NCBI GenBank assembly: GCA_963715825.1
Contig: CAVQSI010000016.1
Span: forward strand, 119,296-183,295
Reading direction: 5' to 3'
Source: Sva-07 sp963715825
GTDB lineage: Bacteria > Actinomycetota > Acidimicrobiia > Acidimicrobiales > Ilumatobacteraceae
DNA length: 64,000 nucleotides
The notes under the pieces are model-generated. The model saw only the letters and a list, made by a program, of their open reading frames with translations, had not been told where the DNA came from and made no database searches. Numbering within the stretch: the first letter of the stretch is position 1; each line of letters begins with the position of its first letter. This document shows, in pieces, positions 9,489 through 17,004 of the stretch. The translations under genes and the position numbers were made by a program.

Positions 9489-9535
9489 ACGGGAGGGATC
9501 GGCACGCCCCGATCGGTTGCAGTCGGACTGGATCG

Positions 9536-10678
9536 TCAGGTGAGGGCCCCGCTGATGCGTTCGCCGTTGGTGCGTACCATCGCAAGGTAGGTTGCGCCCT
9601 CGCTGTCCGGCCCGCCCAGCGACTCGGAGTAGAGCTCGACCACGGCGATGTCGCCGACCTCGTCCGCCAATGTCTGGACGAGCGCATCGGGTGACGACGT
9701 GTCGGCGAAGATCGCCGGTACGCCCTCGGCCTCGATCACCTCTGCCAGTTCCGCCAGCTCGCCAGCGCTGACGCTGTCGCTGGTGCCGCCACCGGGGATC
9801 ACCGCACCGACCAGTTCGAATCCGTAGCGGTCAGCGAAGTAGCCGAACACTTCGTGATTGGTCACCAGCACCCGGCGCTCCTCGGGGATCGACGCAACCA
9901 TTGCCTCTACTTCGGCATCGAGTGCGGTCAGTTCGGCCACGTAGGCGGCGGCCGATGCATCGAGGGCGGCCGGGTCGTCGAACTCGAGCTCGGCCTGCAG
10001 GAAGCCAACGATGCCCTCGACCGCAGCGGCCATCCGCATCGGGTCGGTGAAGAAGTGCGGATCGGCGCCAGAGTGATCATGATCGTCGGCCTTGACCGCA
10101 GTGTCGGTCGTCGCGGCAGTGTCGGTCGTGTCGTCATCGTGGTCGTGGTCGCCCTCAGTGGAGTGGTCCTCGTCGGAGTGGTCGTGGCCGGCCTCGCCGA
10201 ACTCGATCGTCTCGACGACGCTGATCGCCTCGAACGTCGGGATGCCCTGGTCGACAGCGTTCTCGATCACGTCGAGCAGGCCTTCTTCGAAGGCGGCACC
10301 ATTGACGATCACGGCATCGGCGTTCATCAGCGTGTCGATCTCCTGCGCCGACGCCTGGAAGTCGTGGGGGTCGGCCCCGACCGGCATGATCGTGACGACC
10401 TCGGCCGCATCGCCGACCACTTCGCTGACGACGTCACCGAGAATGTTGGTGGTGACGACGATCGTCGGTGTCTCGATGGAGCTCGTCGTGTCGGGAACGC
10501 TCGATGTCGCCGTGGTGCTCGACGGCTCGGTGGTGCTCGACGGCTCGGTGGTGCCGGGTGCCTCGATCGTGCTGGCAGCCTCATCGGTGCTCGCGGCGTC
10601 ATCGGATCCGCAGGCAGCGAGCCCGAGCCCGAGTACGGCGATGATCGCTGCTGTCGTTCGGCTGGTCGTGGAGCGCAT
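9536..10678 (-). CDS. znuA: zinc ABC transporter substrate-binding lipoprotein
   Basis: A 380-residue cluster A-I metal-binding protein that captures Zn outside the membrane for ZnuBC. The signal peptide ends in a lipobox with Cys23 (GLGLAACG), followed by a Thr/Ser/Glu-rich tether. The ligand His residues are in GADPHDFQ (about residue 104), ADPHFFTDP (about 208) and LVTNHEVFGY (about 273). Two His/Asp-rich loops (HDHSDEDHSTEGDHDHDDD and DDHDHSGADPH) are typical of zinc rather than manganese binders. It has a separate promoter with a candidate Zur site at 10693-10711. Confidence 0.92.
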   Translation of the reverse strand: MRSTTSRTTAAIIAVLGLGLAACGSDDAASTDEAASTIEAPGTTEPSSTTEPSSTTATSSVPDTTSSIETPTIVVTTNILGDVVSEVVGDAAEVVTIMPVGADPHDFQASAQEIDTLMNADAVIVNGAAFEEGLLDVIENAVDQGIPTFEAISVVETIEFGEAGHDHSDEDHSTEGDHDHDDDTTDTAATTDTAVKADDHDHSGADPHFFTDPMRMAAAVEGIVGFLQAELEFDDPAALDASAAAYVAELTALDAEVEAMVASIPEERRVLVTNHEVFGYFADRYGFELVGAVIPGGGTSDSVSAGELAELAEVIEAEGVPAIFADTSSPDALVQTLADEVGDIAVVELYSESLGGPDSEGATYLAMVRTNGERISGALT

Positions 10679-10692
10679 TCTTACCTACCTCT

Positions 10693-10711
10693 GGATAATG
10701 GGAACGAGTCC
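10693..10711 (-). promoter_or_regulatory. candidate Zur operator at znuA
   Basis: Read on the minus strand, GGACTCGTTCCCATTATCC starts exactly like the znuC site (GGACTC) and lies 15-33 bases before the znuA start codon. Confidence 0.4.
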
Positions 10712-10802
10712 TACTAGAGAGAGAGTATCGGGACCGAGAACCGATCCCACCCCGCATGCTGTGCTTGATGTGCGTCAACGGGCAGGGAGTCGGATGCACA
10801 CT

Positions 10803-10822
10803 TCATCATCTGGTGATATGTT
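10803..10822 (+). promoter_or_regulatory. candidate SmtB-type operator and -10 box
   Basis: An imperfect inverted repeat around TCATCATCTGGTGATATG overlaps a likely -10 box TATGTT (10817-10822), which ends six bases before the GTG of the ArsR-family gene. SmtB/ArsR repressors usually bind AT-richer inverted repeats in this position. Confidence 0.4.
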
Positions 10823-10828
10823 GAGACG

Positions 10829-11206
10829 GTGCCGTTGACCAGCAAGCCTTCCCCAGAGGCCTCGTCCGTTCCGACGAGCGATGAACACGTGCATGGGGTG
10901 GTGCGACCCGCCGCTCGGTCGACGGACACCTTGCGTCGTGGTGCCGACTTCCTCCAGGCGATCGCCGACCCGGCTCGCCTCGAGCTGGTCGAACTCATCT
11001 CGCAGGGCGAGATCTGCGTCGCGGAGCTCGTCGTCGCCACCGGGGCGAACGATTCGACGGTCTCCCAGCGATTGCGCACCCTTCGCGATCGCCACGTGGT
11101 CACCACGCGCCGCGACGGCAAGCACATCTTCTACTCCCTCGCCGACGACCATGTCAGCGAACTCGTGGACGCCGTGCTCGACCATGTCGACCACCTCAGT
11201 TCCTGA
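10829..11206 (+). CDS. ArsR/SmtB-family zinc-responsive repressor
   Basis: A 125-residue winged-helix repressor. The HTH is ELVVATGANDSTVSQRLRTL with the wing VTTRRDGKHIFYSL. The last helix carries Asp-x-His, then ten residues, His, two residues, His (DDHVSELVDAVLDHVDH). That is the alpha-5 zinc site of SmtB (Asp104, His106, His117, Glu120) with His in place of the Glu. The sequence therefore predicts zinc sensing rather than arsenic sensing. The N-terminal 35 residues are unstructured and contain a DEHVHG motif. It lies 99 bases upstream of a His-rich protein gene on the same strand, which is the likely target. Confidence 0.85.
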   Translation: MPLTSKPSPEASSVPTSDEHVHGVVRPAARSTDTLRRGADFLQAIADPARLELVELISQGEICVAELVVATGANDSTVSQRLRTLRDRHVVTTRRDGKHIFYSLADDHVSELVDAVLDHVDHLSS

Positions 11207-11240
11207 GCGTTTCGCTCGCACGTTCCACGACCGAACCGAC

Positions 11241-11293
11241 CCAGCCAACCAGCAGCCAACCAGCCAACCAGCAACCAGCCAGCCAGCCAGCGA
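11241..11293 (+). repeat. CCAACCAGC microsatellite-like leader
   Basis: About 53 bases made almost only of CAGC and CAAC tetramers lie directly before the Shine-Dalgarno-like GAGAGG of the His-rich gene. The RNA would be unstructured. A similar CCAACCAACAC stretch precedes the binding-protein gene at 50,336. Confidence 0.75.
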
Positions 11294-11305
11294 GAGGATC
11301 ACACC

Positions 11306-11644
11306 ATGAGCAACCACACCGATCACACCCACGTTCACGGCGCCGACTGTGAGCACAAGACCGTTGCCCACGACGGCCACCACGACTTCCTCCACGACGG
11401 TCACCTCCATCACGTGAGCGCCGACGGCGCCATCGAGGAGCACTCGATGTGTGTCTGTGATGAGCACCCCGAGGTGTGCACGCCCGAGCACGCATGTGGC
11501 GATCACGCAGCCGATCACGTGCATGCAGCCGACTGCGGCCATGCAGTCGTTCCCCACGGCGACCACGTCGACTATCTCGTCAACGGCCACTTGCACCACC
11601 CGCACGGTGGCCACTGCGACCACCACGGCCGCATCGCCGCCTGA
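11306..11644 (+). CDS. histidine-rich metal-binding protein (putative zinc buffer)
   Basis: A 112-residue soluble protein with 28 His and 7 Cys and no signal peptide or membrane helix. Two copies of one module are visible: residues 13-36 (ADCEHKTVAHDGHHDFLHDG then HLHH) and 75-104 (ADCGHAVVPHGDHVDYLVNG then HLHHPHGGHC). They are joined by a Cys/His linker (MCVCDEHPEVC, residues 48-58). Such density of ligands indicates metal binding. The upstream SmtB-type sensor suggests a role like that of SmtA metallothionein, but using His. GAGAGG at 11292-11297 sets the ATG. Similar short modules occur in uncharacterised bacterial proteins; the function is inferred, not known. Confidence 0.75.
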   Translation: MSNHTDHTHVHGADCEHKTVAHDGHHDFLHDGHLHHVSADGAIEEHSMCVCDEHPEVCTPEHACGDHAADHVHAADCGHAVVPHGDHVDYLVNGHLHHPHGGHCDHHGRIAA

Positions 11645-11656
11645 GCAGGGGGCTGG

Positions 11657-12391
11657 TCAGCAGTCGAGGTGGGCGCCGATGACCTCGACACCGGTCACGA
11701 AGGCGTCGCGCTGGTCGTCGCTGAGGGCCTCGATCGGCGGGACGAGGAGACGGTCGGTCAGTTCGTCGGCCACTTCGAGGCGGGCCCGGTCGTCGTCGGA
11801 GATGTCGGGAGCCGACTCCCAGCCGAACGACGTGATCTCGTCGGGGCGCCGGATCGAGTGGGCCACCAACGGCGACACCCCAGTGGCGACGATCGCCAAC
11901 AGGTGGATGCTGCCGCGCAGTTCGCGCAGGACACAGATGTTGCGGTACGCGCGGGCGGCAGGGTGGTCGGGGAGGGGCTCCGCGGCGATGCCCGCGAACA
12001 GTGCCAGCGCGGATCGGTCGACCGACGCGACGATCGCCTCCGCAGCGTCGTTGAACGAATCGAGCAGGTCGATGCCGTCGAGCTTCGCGATGCCGAAACG
12101 GTCCGCGCAGGCGAGGTACTCGCGGGCGGCGTCTCGGGGCGCCATGATCTGCTTGGCCGAATCCCACATCAGCTCGACGACGGCGGGGCTGAAGTACCCG
12201 AACGACGCCACGACCACCGCAGGGTCGACGTCGCCGAGTACACCGCCCCGGCCGAGGAAGTAGAAACGGAACCCGTCGAGGCCGAGTTCCTTGCCCCTCG
12301 CCATCGTGTCGGCGTCGAAGTAGAAGCGGTTGCCGGCCTGGTTGATGGTCGGCGAGGTCTGGTGGACGATCTCGAGTGGAGTCATCTCCAC
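11657..12391 (-). CDS. SCO6745-family protein of unknown function
   Basis: A 244-residue cytoplasmic protein that resembles the actinobacterial SCO6745 family: an N-terminal FYFDADTMARGKELGLDGFRFYFLGRGGVLG and an all-helical body with GYFSPAVVELMWD and HLLAIVATGVSPLVAHSIRR. The family is common in actinobacteria and has no proven role. The frame begins at GTG 12391; ATG 12385 two codons in is equally possible, as TACAAC (12392-12397, minus strand) would then sit six bases upstream. It is convergent with the His-rich gene (12-base gap) and divergent from glnS. Confidence 0.7.
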   Translation of the reverse strand: MEMTPLEIVHQTSPTINQAGNRFYFDADTMARGKELGLDGFRFYFLGRGGVLGDVDPAVVVASFGYFSPAVVELMWDSAKQIMAPRDAAREYLACADRFGIAKLDGIDLLDSFNDAAEAIVASVDRSALALFAGIAAEPLPDHPAARAYRNICVLRELRGSIHLLAIVATGVSPLVAHSIRRPDEITSFGWESAPDISDDDRARLEVADELTDRLLVPPIEALSDDQRDAFVTGVEVIGAHLDC

Positions 12392-12453
12392 GTTGTACTC
12401 CGGCGGAACCGTCTGCGGCGAACGTGAGGCGGGCGTCCATACTGGTCGACGTC

Positions 12454-14148
12454 ATGCCTGCCACCGACGGACTCCCTGCGGCCTCCAACTTCGTGCGCGA
12501 TCTCGTGCGTTCCGACATCGAGCAGGGCACGTTCGGCGGGCGAGTGCAGACGCGGTTCCCGCCGGAACCCAACGGTTTCCTCCACATCGGCCACGCCAAG
12601 GCGATCACCGTCGACTTCGGTATCGCCCGCGAGTTCGCCGGCGTGTGCAACTTGCGGTTCGACGACACCAACCCCGACACCGAGGACACGAGCTACGTCG
12701 ACGGCATCGTCGCCGACCTCGCCTGGCTCGGGTTCCCGATCGACGGTGAGCCGCTGTACGCCAGCGACTACTTCGAGCAGCTCTACGACTGGGCCGAACT
12801 GCTCATCGAGAAGGGCCTCGCGTACGTCGACGACCAGGACGGCGACACCATCTCGGCACAGCGCGGTGGGTACGGCAAGCCGGGCGTCGAGAGCCCGTTC
12901 CGTGACCGCTCGGTCGAGGAGAACCTCGATCTGTTCCGACGCATGCGCGCCGGTGAGTTCGCGGAGGGGTCGCACGTGCTGCGCGCCAAGATCGACATGC
13001 AGCACGAGAACATGCAGCTGCGCGACCCCGTGATGTACCGGATCCGTGGTGTCCACCACCACCGCACCGGCGCACTGTGGAGCATCTATCCCACCTACGA
13101 CTGGGCGCACGGCCAGAGCGACGCCATCGAAGGCGTCACCCACTCGTTGTGCACGCTCGAGTTCGACAGCCATCGCGCGTTGTACGACTGGTACCTCGAA
13201 CAGCTGCCGCTGCCGTTCGAACAGCCACGCCAGACCGAGTTCGCCCGGCTCGAACTCACCCACACGGTCACTTCGAAGCGCAAGCTCGCCAAGCTCGTCG
13301 ACGACGGCATCGTCGACGGCTGGGATGACCCGCGCATGCCGACGCTGCGGGGGCTGCGCCGCCGCGGCTACCCGGCCGCTGCGATTCGCGAGTTCTGCGA
13401 GTTCATCGGGGTGTCGCGCACCAACAGCCGACATCAGATCGAGCTGCTCGAGTCGTTCGTGCGCACCGAGCTGAACCGGGTCGCGCTGCGCCGAATGGCG
13501 GTGCTGCGTCCGCTGCGGGTCGTCATCACGAACTGGCCCGTCGATGACCACGGCGAGCCGGTGGTGGAGTACGTCGAGCTGAACAACAACCCAGAGAATC
13601 CCGACGATGGCACCCGGACGGTCCCGTTCACCGGCGAGCTGTACATCGAGCACGACGACTTCATGGCCGAGCCGGCACCGAAGTACTTCCGCCTGTCGCC
13701 GGGCAAGGAGGTCCGCCTGCGCGGTGCCTTCTTCGTCACCGCGACCGGGTTCACCGCCGACGCCGACGGCAACGTCGTCGAGGTGCAGGTCACCTTTGAC
13801 CCCGACTCCCGTGGCGGTACCGCGGCCGACGGGCGCAAGGTGAAGTCGACGATGCACTGGGTGTCGGCCGCTCACGCCGTCGATGCCACCGTCGCCCTCT
13901 ACGACCGGCTGTTCGTCCCCGATGTGCCGGGCGATTCGACCGGCGATCCGCTCGACGACCTGAACCCCGACTCACGCGAACTGGTCGTCGGCGCCAAGGT
14001 CGAGCCGGCGCTCGCCGACGTCGAACCCGGCCAGGTCGTGCAGTTCGAACGGCTCGGCTACTTCGCCGCAGATCCCGACACCCCGATGCTGTTCCACCGC
14101 ACCGTCGGCCTGCGCGACGAGTGGGCCAACATCCAGAAGCGGACCTGA
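12454..14148 (+). CDS. glnS: glutaminyl-tRNA synthetase
   Basis: Directly charges tRNA-Gln with glutamine. The 564 residues compare with 554 in E. coli. The signature FPPEPNGFLHIGHAK lies near residue 36 and the glutamine-specific subclass features are DDTNPDTED near 68 and VDGWDDPRMPTLRGLRRRGY near 286. VTSKRKL near 272 stands for the KMSKS loop. The C-terminal two-barrel anticodon-binding domain is complete. I chose ATG 12454 because the earlier in-frame codons are antisense to the neighbouring gene. CATACT (12438-12443) may serve as the -10 box. GlnRS is unusual for actinobacteria, most of which use GatCAB, so acquisition by transfer is possible. Confidence 0.95.
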   Translation: MPATDGLPAASNFVRDLVRSDIEQGTFGGRVQTRFPPEPNGFLHIGHAKAITVDFGIAREFAGVCNLRFDDTNPDTEDTSYVDGIVADLAWLGFPIDGEPLYASDYFEQLYDWAELLIEKGLAYVDDQDGDTISAQRGGYGKPGVESPFRDRSVEENLDLFRRMRAGEFAEGSHVLRAKIDMQHENMQLRDPVMYRIRGVHHHRTGALWSIYPTYDWAHGQSDAIEGVTHSLCTLEFDSHRALYDWYLEQLPLPFEQPRQTEFARLELTHTVTSKRKLAKLVDDGIVDGWDDPRMPTLRGLRRRGYPAAAIREFCEFIGVSRTNSRHQIELLESFVRTELNRVALRRMAVLRPLRVVITNWPVDDHGEPVVEYVELNNNPENPDDGTRTVPFTGELYIEHDDFMAEPAPKYFRLSPGKEVRLRGAFFVTATGFTADADGNVVEVQVTFDPDSRGGTAADGRKVKSTMHWVSAAHAVDATVALYDRLFVPDVPGDSTGDPLDDLNPDSRELVVGAKVEPALADVEPGQVVQFERLGYFAADPDTPMLFHRTVGLRDEWANIQKRT

Positions 14149-14200
14149 CCCTCGCCGCGTGCCCGGCGGGCGAGTGGGCGCAGCGGCTACGTTCAGCGCG

Positions 14201-16939
14201 ATGAAACGAACCGTCGGGACCCTCGTGGTGGCCGCCAGCATGCTCGCGGTCTCCGTGTCGATCGTGCTCGGGCCGTCGGCGCCCGCCCAGGCAGCCACCG
14301 CAACGGTGACCTGTGCTCCGCAACCGACCGGCGGTGCAGCGACGACCGCGCCGCTGCTGAGCTACACGCCGATCAACCCGCTCCGGCTCGTCGACACCCG
14401 CAACAACCTCGGCGGCGTCGCCGCGCCGCTCGACCGTGGCTGCACGATGATCGTCGACATCGGCGCCGACATCCCGTCGACCGCGCAGGCAGTGGCGCTG
14501 TCGATGACCGCGGTCAACAGCGAAGCCGACTTCTTCACGGTGTACCCATGCAGCGCCGGTCGTCCCGAGACGTCGAACCTGAACGCTCGCGCCGGGTTCG
14601 CCACCCCGAACCTCGTCGTGGCCATCCCCGACCCCAACCGTCAGATCTGCATCTACAGCCACGGCCGCTCCGACCTGATCGTCGACCTGAGCGGCTGGTG
14701 GTCCGACGGCCCGAACCGATTCGGCTCGATCGCGCCGCAGCGCGTCTACGACAGCCGCAGCCCGGGGCTGACCGCGCTCGCCCCGCTCCGCGTGCGCGAG
14801 ATCCGGATCCCGTCGTCGGTGATCCCGGCGAACTCGACGGCGGCGGTCGTGAACCTCACGGCGGCCAACGCGGTCCAGCCCGGCTTCATGACCGCGTTCC
14901 CGTGCGGACAGCCCGCACCGAACGCGTCGAACGTCAACTTCAAGCAGTCCGAGGCGCGGGCGGTCGGGGCGATCGTCGGGCTCGGTTTGGGCAACACGCT
15001 GTGCGTGATCGCCGACACCACGGTCCACGTCATCGTCGACGTCACCGGGTTCTATGCCGCAGCACCTGCATTCGGGCCGACCGCGGTGGTCGTGCCGACC
15101 GCAGGTCGACGAGTGGTCGACAGCCGCAACGGGATCGGCGGCCCCCTGCTGCCGCTGGCTCCCGGCGAAGTCCGCTCGTTCGACCCGGTCGCCGGTGCGG
15201 CCAACGCGGCCGATGCCGCTGCGGTGATGCTGAACTTCGTCTCGACGGACGCAGCGGCCGCCGGGTTCCTCACGGCGTACCCGTGCGGGGGCTCGGTGCC
15301 CAATGTGTCGACGCTCAACTACGTCACCGGCGAAGCCGCAACGAACCTGGCCACGATCGAGCTCGGCAGCGATCGCCAGGTGTGCATCGTGTCGTCGGTG
15401 CGTACCAACGTGATCGTCGACGTGTTCGCCGTGATGTCGGCACCTGCAGGCTCGCCCGTCGAGCGGCTCTCGTTCGACAAGCCGACGTGGCCGCCGTTCA
15501 ACGCCGCGGCCACCGACTACGCCATCGAGTGCGGCGCAGGTACCAGTGTCACCGGCGGCACGGCAAGCGTCACGATGATCGTCGACCTGCTGCCGTTCAC
15601 CACCGCAACGCTCTCGGTCGCCGGCGGTCCCGCCGCGGCGATCGGCACCGGCACGACGTCGTTCGTGCTCGCCGCCGATCAGCCGGTGGTGTTGGCGACC
15701 ACCCGCCAAGGCGTGGCGAAGAACTACCACTTCCGCTGTGTGCCGACCGACTTCCCCCGCCTGGAAGTCCTTCGACCCGGCAACCCCAGCGCCGGTTGGT
15801 ACCTGACGACATCGGGGTTCGCGAGTACGAACCCGACGCGCAACGGCCCGTTCCTGATGATCCTCGACCACTACGGCGCACCGGTCTGGTACAAGCGAAC
15901 GCCCAGCGCCATGATGGACGCGAAGAAGCTGTCCGACGGCCGACTCGCGTTCACCCCGTCGTACGGGCCGTTCGGGATCTTCGAGGATCAGGGGTACTGG
16001 CTCACGAACCTGGCGGGAACCGGCACGATCAAGCACCGCACGACCACACCCGCCCCATCCGAGTTGCCCACCGACCACCACGACTATGTCGAGTTGCCGG
16101 GTGGTCCGAACGCCCGGGCGATGATCAGCTATCCGATCCGGACCGACGGCGTGCTGCCATTCGGATCGCCGTCTGACACCTACTCCGACGGCGTGATCCA
16201 GGAGATCGACTCGAGCGGCTCCGAGATCTGGAAGTGGGAGATGCACCGACACTTCACGCCGGAGTCGTCGACGTTCGCCCAGAACTTCGAGTCGACACCC
16301 GGATTCGAAGGAACTGGATGGGATGTCTTCCACATCAACGGCCTCGATCGCGAGGACGATGGCGACTACGTGGTCACCGTGCGCCACATGGACGGCGTGT
16401 TCCGCGTCAACCGTGTGGCCGACGCCGATCATGAGGCCGGCGACGTTCTGTGGACGTTGGGAACCCCACAGGCACGCAATCCGCGCACGCCAGGTCCAGC
16501 GGAGTCGGTGCCGCAGCTGACGATCGTGGGTGATCCGTTCGGTGGTCCCAAGCGGCCGCACGACGCGCGACTGAACGGCGATGTGCTGACGATGCTCGAC
16601 AACCAGGCAGCGACCGGCCGCCCCTCACGGGCGGTGGCCTACCGGATCGACGTGGCCGCCGGCACGGCAACGATGCTGTGGGAGTTCCGCAACTCGTCGC
16701 CCGGCGGCTCGACGCTCGGCAGCGCCCAGCAGACCGCCGACTCGGTGGTGATCAACTGGGGTGCGGGTCAGCAGCCGTTCCTCGAAGAGCTGGCGCTCGA
16801 CGGCCGGCGCCTGCTGGCGGTCGGGCTCCCGAACTCCGGCAACTCGTACCGCACGATCAAGTACCCGGTGGCCGACTTCGACGTCAACGTTCTGCGAGCC
16901 AACGCCGGCGGCAGCATCACGCCCCCGCCCCCAAGCTGA
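14201..16939 (+). CDS. secreted VDTR-repeat protein with arylsulfotransferase-like domain
   Basis: A 912-residue exported protein. A signal peptide (about 1-31, ending APAQA) is followed by three repeats of about 120 residues that begin RLVDTRNNLGG (63), RVYDSRS (180) and RVVDSRN (304). Each contains a YPCG or FPCG cysteine motif and ends in IVDVxG-type strands. A short Ig/cadherin-like segment follows, and from about residue 520 a beta-propeller resembling arylsulfotransferase: YWLTNLAGTG, TDHHDYVELPGG, SSGSEIWKWEMHRHF, DVFHINGLDREDDGDYVVT, RPHDARLNGDVLTMLDN. His residues in the DHHDY, FHING and HDARL motifs are the expected active-site region. The sulfate donor is unknown. TACGTT (14188-14193) lies seven bases before the ATG. 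Confidence 0.8.
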   Translation: MKRTVGTLVVAASMLAVSVSIVLGPSAPAQAATATVTCAPQPTGGAATTAPLLSYTPINPLRLVDTRNNLGGVAAPLDRGCTMIVDIGADIPSTAQAVALSMTAVNSEADFFTVYPCSAGRPETSNLNARAGFATPNLVVAIPDPNRQICIYSHGRSDLIVDLSGWWSDGPNRFGSIAPQRVYDSRSPGLTALAPLRVREIRIPSSVIPANSTAAVVNLTAANAVQPGFMTAFPCGQPAPNASNVNFKQSEARAVGAIVGLGLGNTLCVIADTTVHVIVDVTGFYAAAPAFGPTAVVVPTAGRRVVDSRNGIGGPLLPLAPGEVRSFDPVAGAANAADAAAVMLNFVSTDAAAAGFLTAYPCGGSVPNVSTLNYVTGEAATNLATIELGSDRQVCIVSSVRTNVIVDVFAVMSAPAGSPVERLSFDKPTWPPFNAAATDYAIECGAGTSVTGGTASVTMIVDLLPFTTATLSVAGGPAAAIGTGTTSFVLAADQPVVLATTRQGVAKNYHFRCVPTDFPRLEVLRPGNPSAGWYLTTSGFASTNPTRNGPFLMILDHYGAPVWYKRTPSAMMDAKKLSDGRLAFTPSYGPFGIFEDQGYWLTNLAGTGTIKHRTTTPAPSELPTDHHDYVELPGGPNARAMISYPIRTDGVLPFGSPSDTYSDGVIQEIDSSGSEIWKWEMHRHFTPESSTFAQNFESTPGFEGTGWDVFHINGLDREDDGDYVVTVRHMDGVFRVNRVADADHEAGDVLWTLGTPQARNPRTPGPAESVPQLTIVGDPFGGPKRPHDARLNGDVLTMLDNQAATGRPSRAVAYRIDVAAGTATMLWEFRNSSPGGSTLGSAQQTADSVVINWGAGQQPFLEELALDGRRLLAVGLPNSGNSYRTIKYPVADFDVNVLRANAGGSITPPPPS

Positions 16940-16942
16940 AAA

Positions 16943-17000
16943 CCCACGTTTGCGTTGCAGATCCGGTGACCCGGGTCACCGGAATCGCAACGCAAACGGG
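16943..17000. repeat. dispersed palindrome, family 1 copy A (bidirectional terminator position)
   Basis: A 58-base near-perfect inverted repeat with arms CGTTTGCGTTGC / GCAACGCAAACG and inner arms CCGGTGACCC / GGGTCACCGG. It fills the space between two convergent stop codons. Related copies lie at 41434-41489 and 42464-42523. Confidence 0.85.
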
Positions 17001-17004
17001 ATTG

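Noticed and set aside
10829..11206. ArsR-family protein as an arsenic sensor
   Set aside because: It lacks the ELCVCDL-type Cys motif, has the SmtB zinc ligands in the last helix, and lies among zinc genes with no ars genes.
11241..11293. Short repeats as a CRISPR array
   Set aside because: Units are four bases without spacers; no cas genes are near.
13790..16561. A 923-codon minus-strand frame opposite the arylsulfotransferase-like gene
   Set aside because: Low-complexity Arg/Gly/Asp composition without recognisable motifs; the plus-strand gene has signal peptide, repeats and domain.
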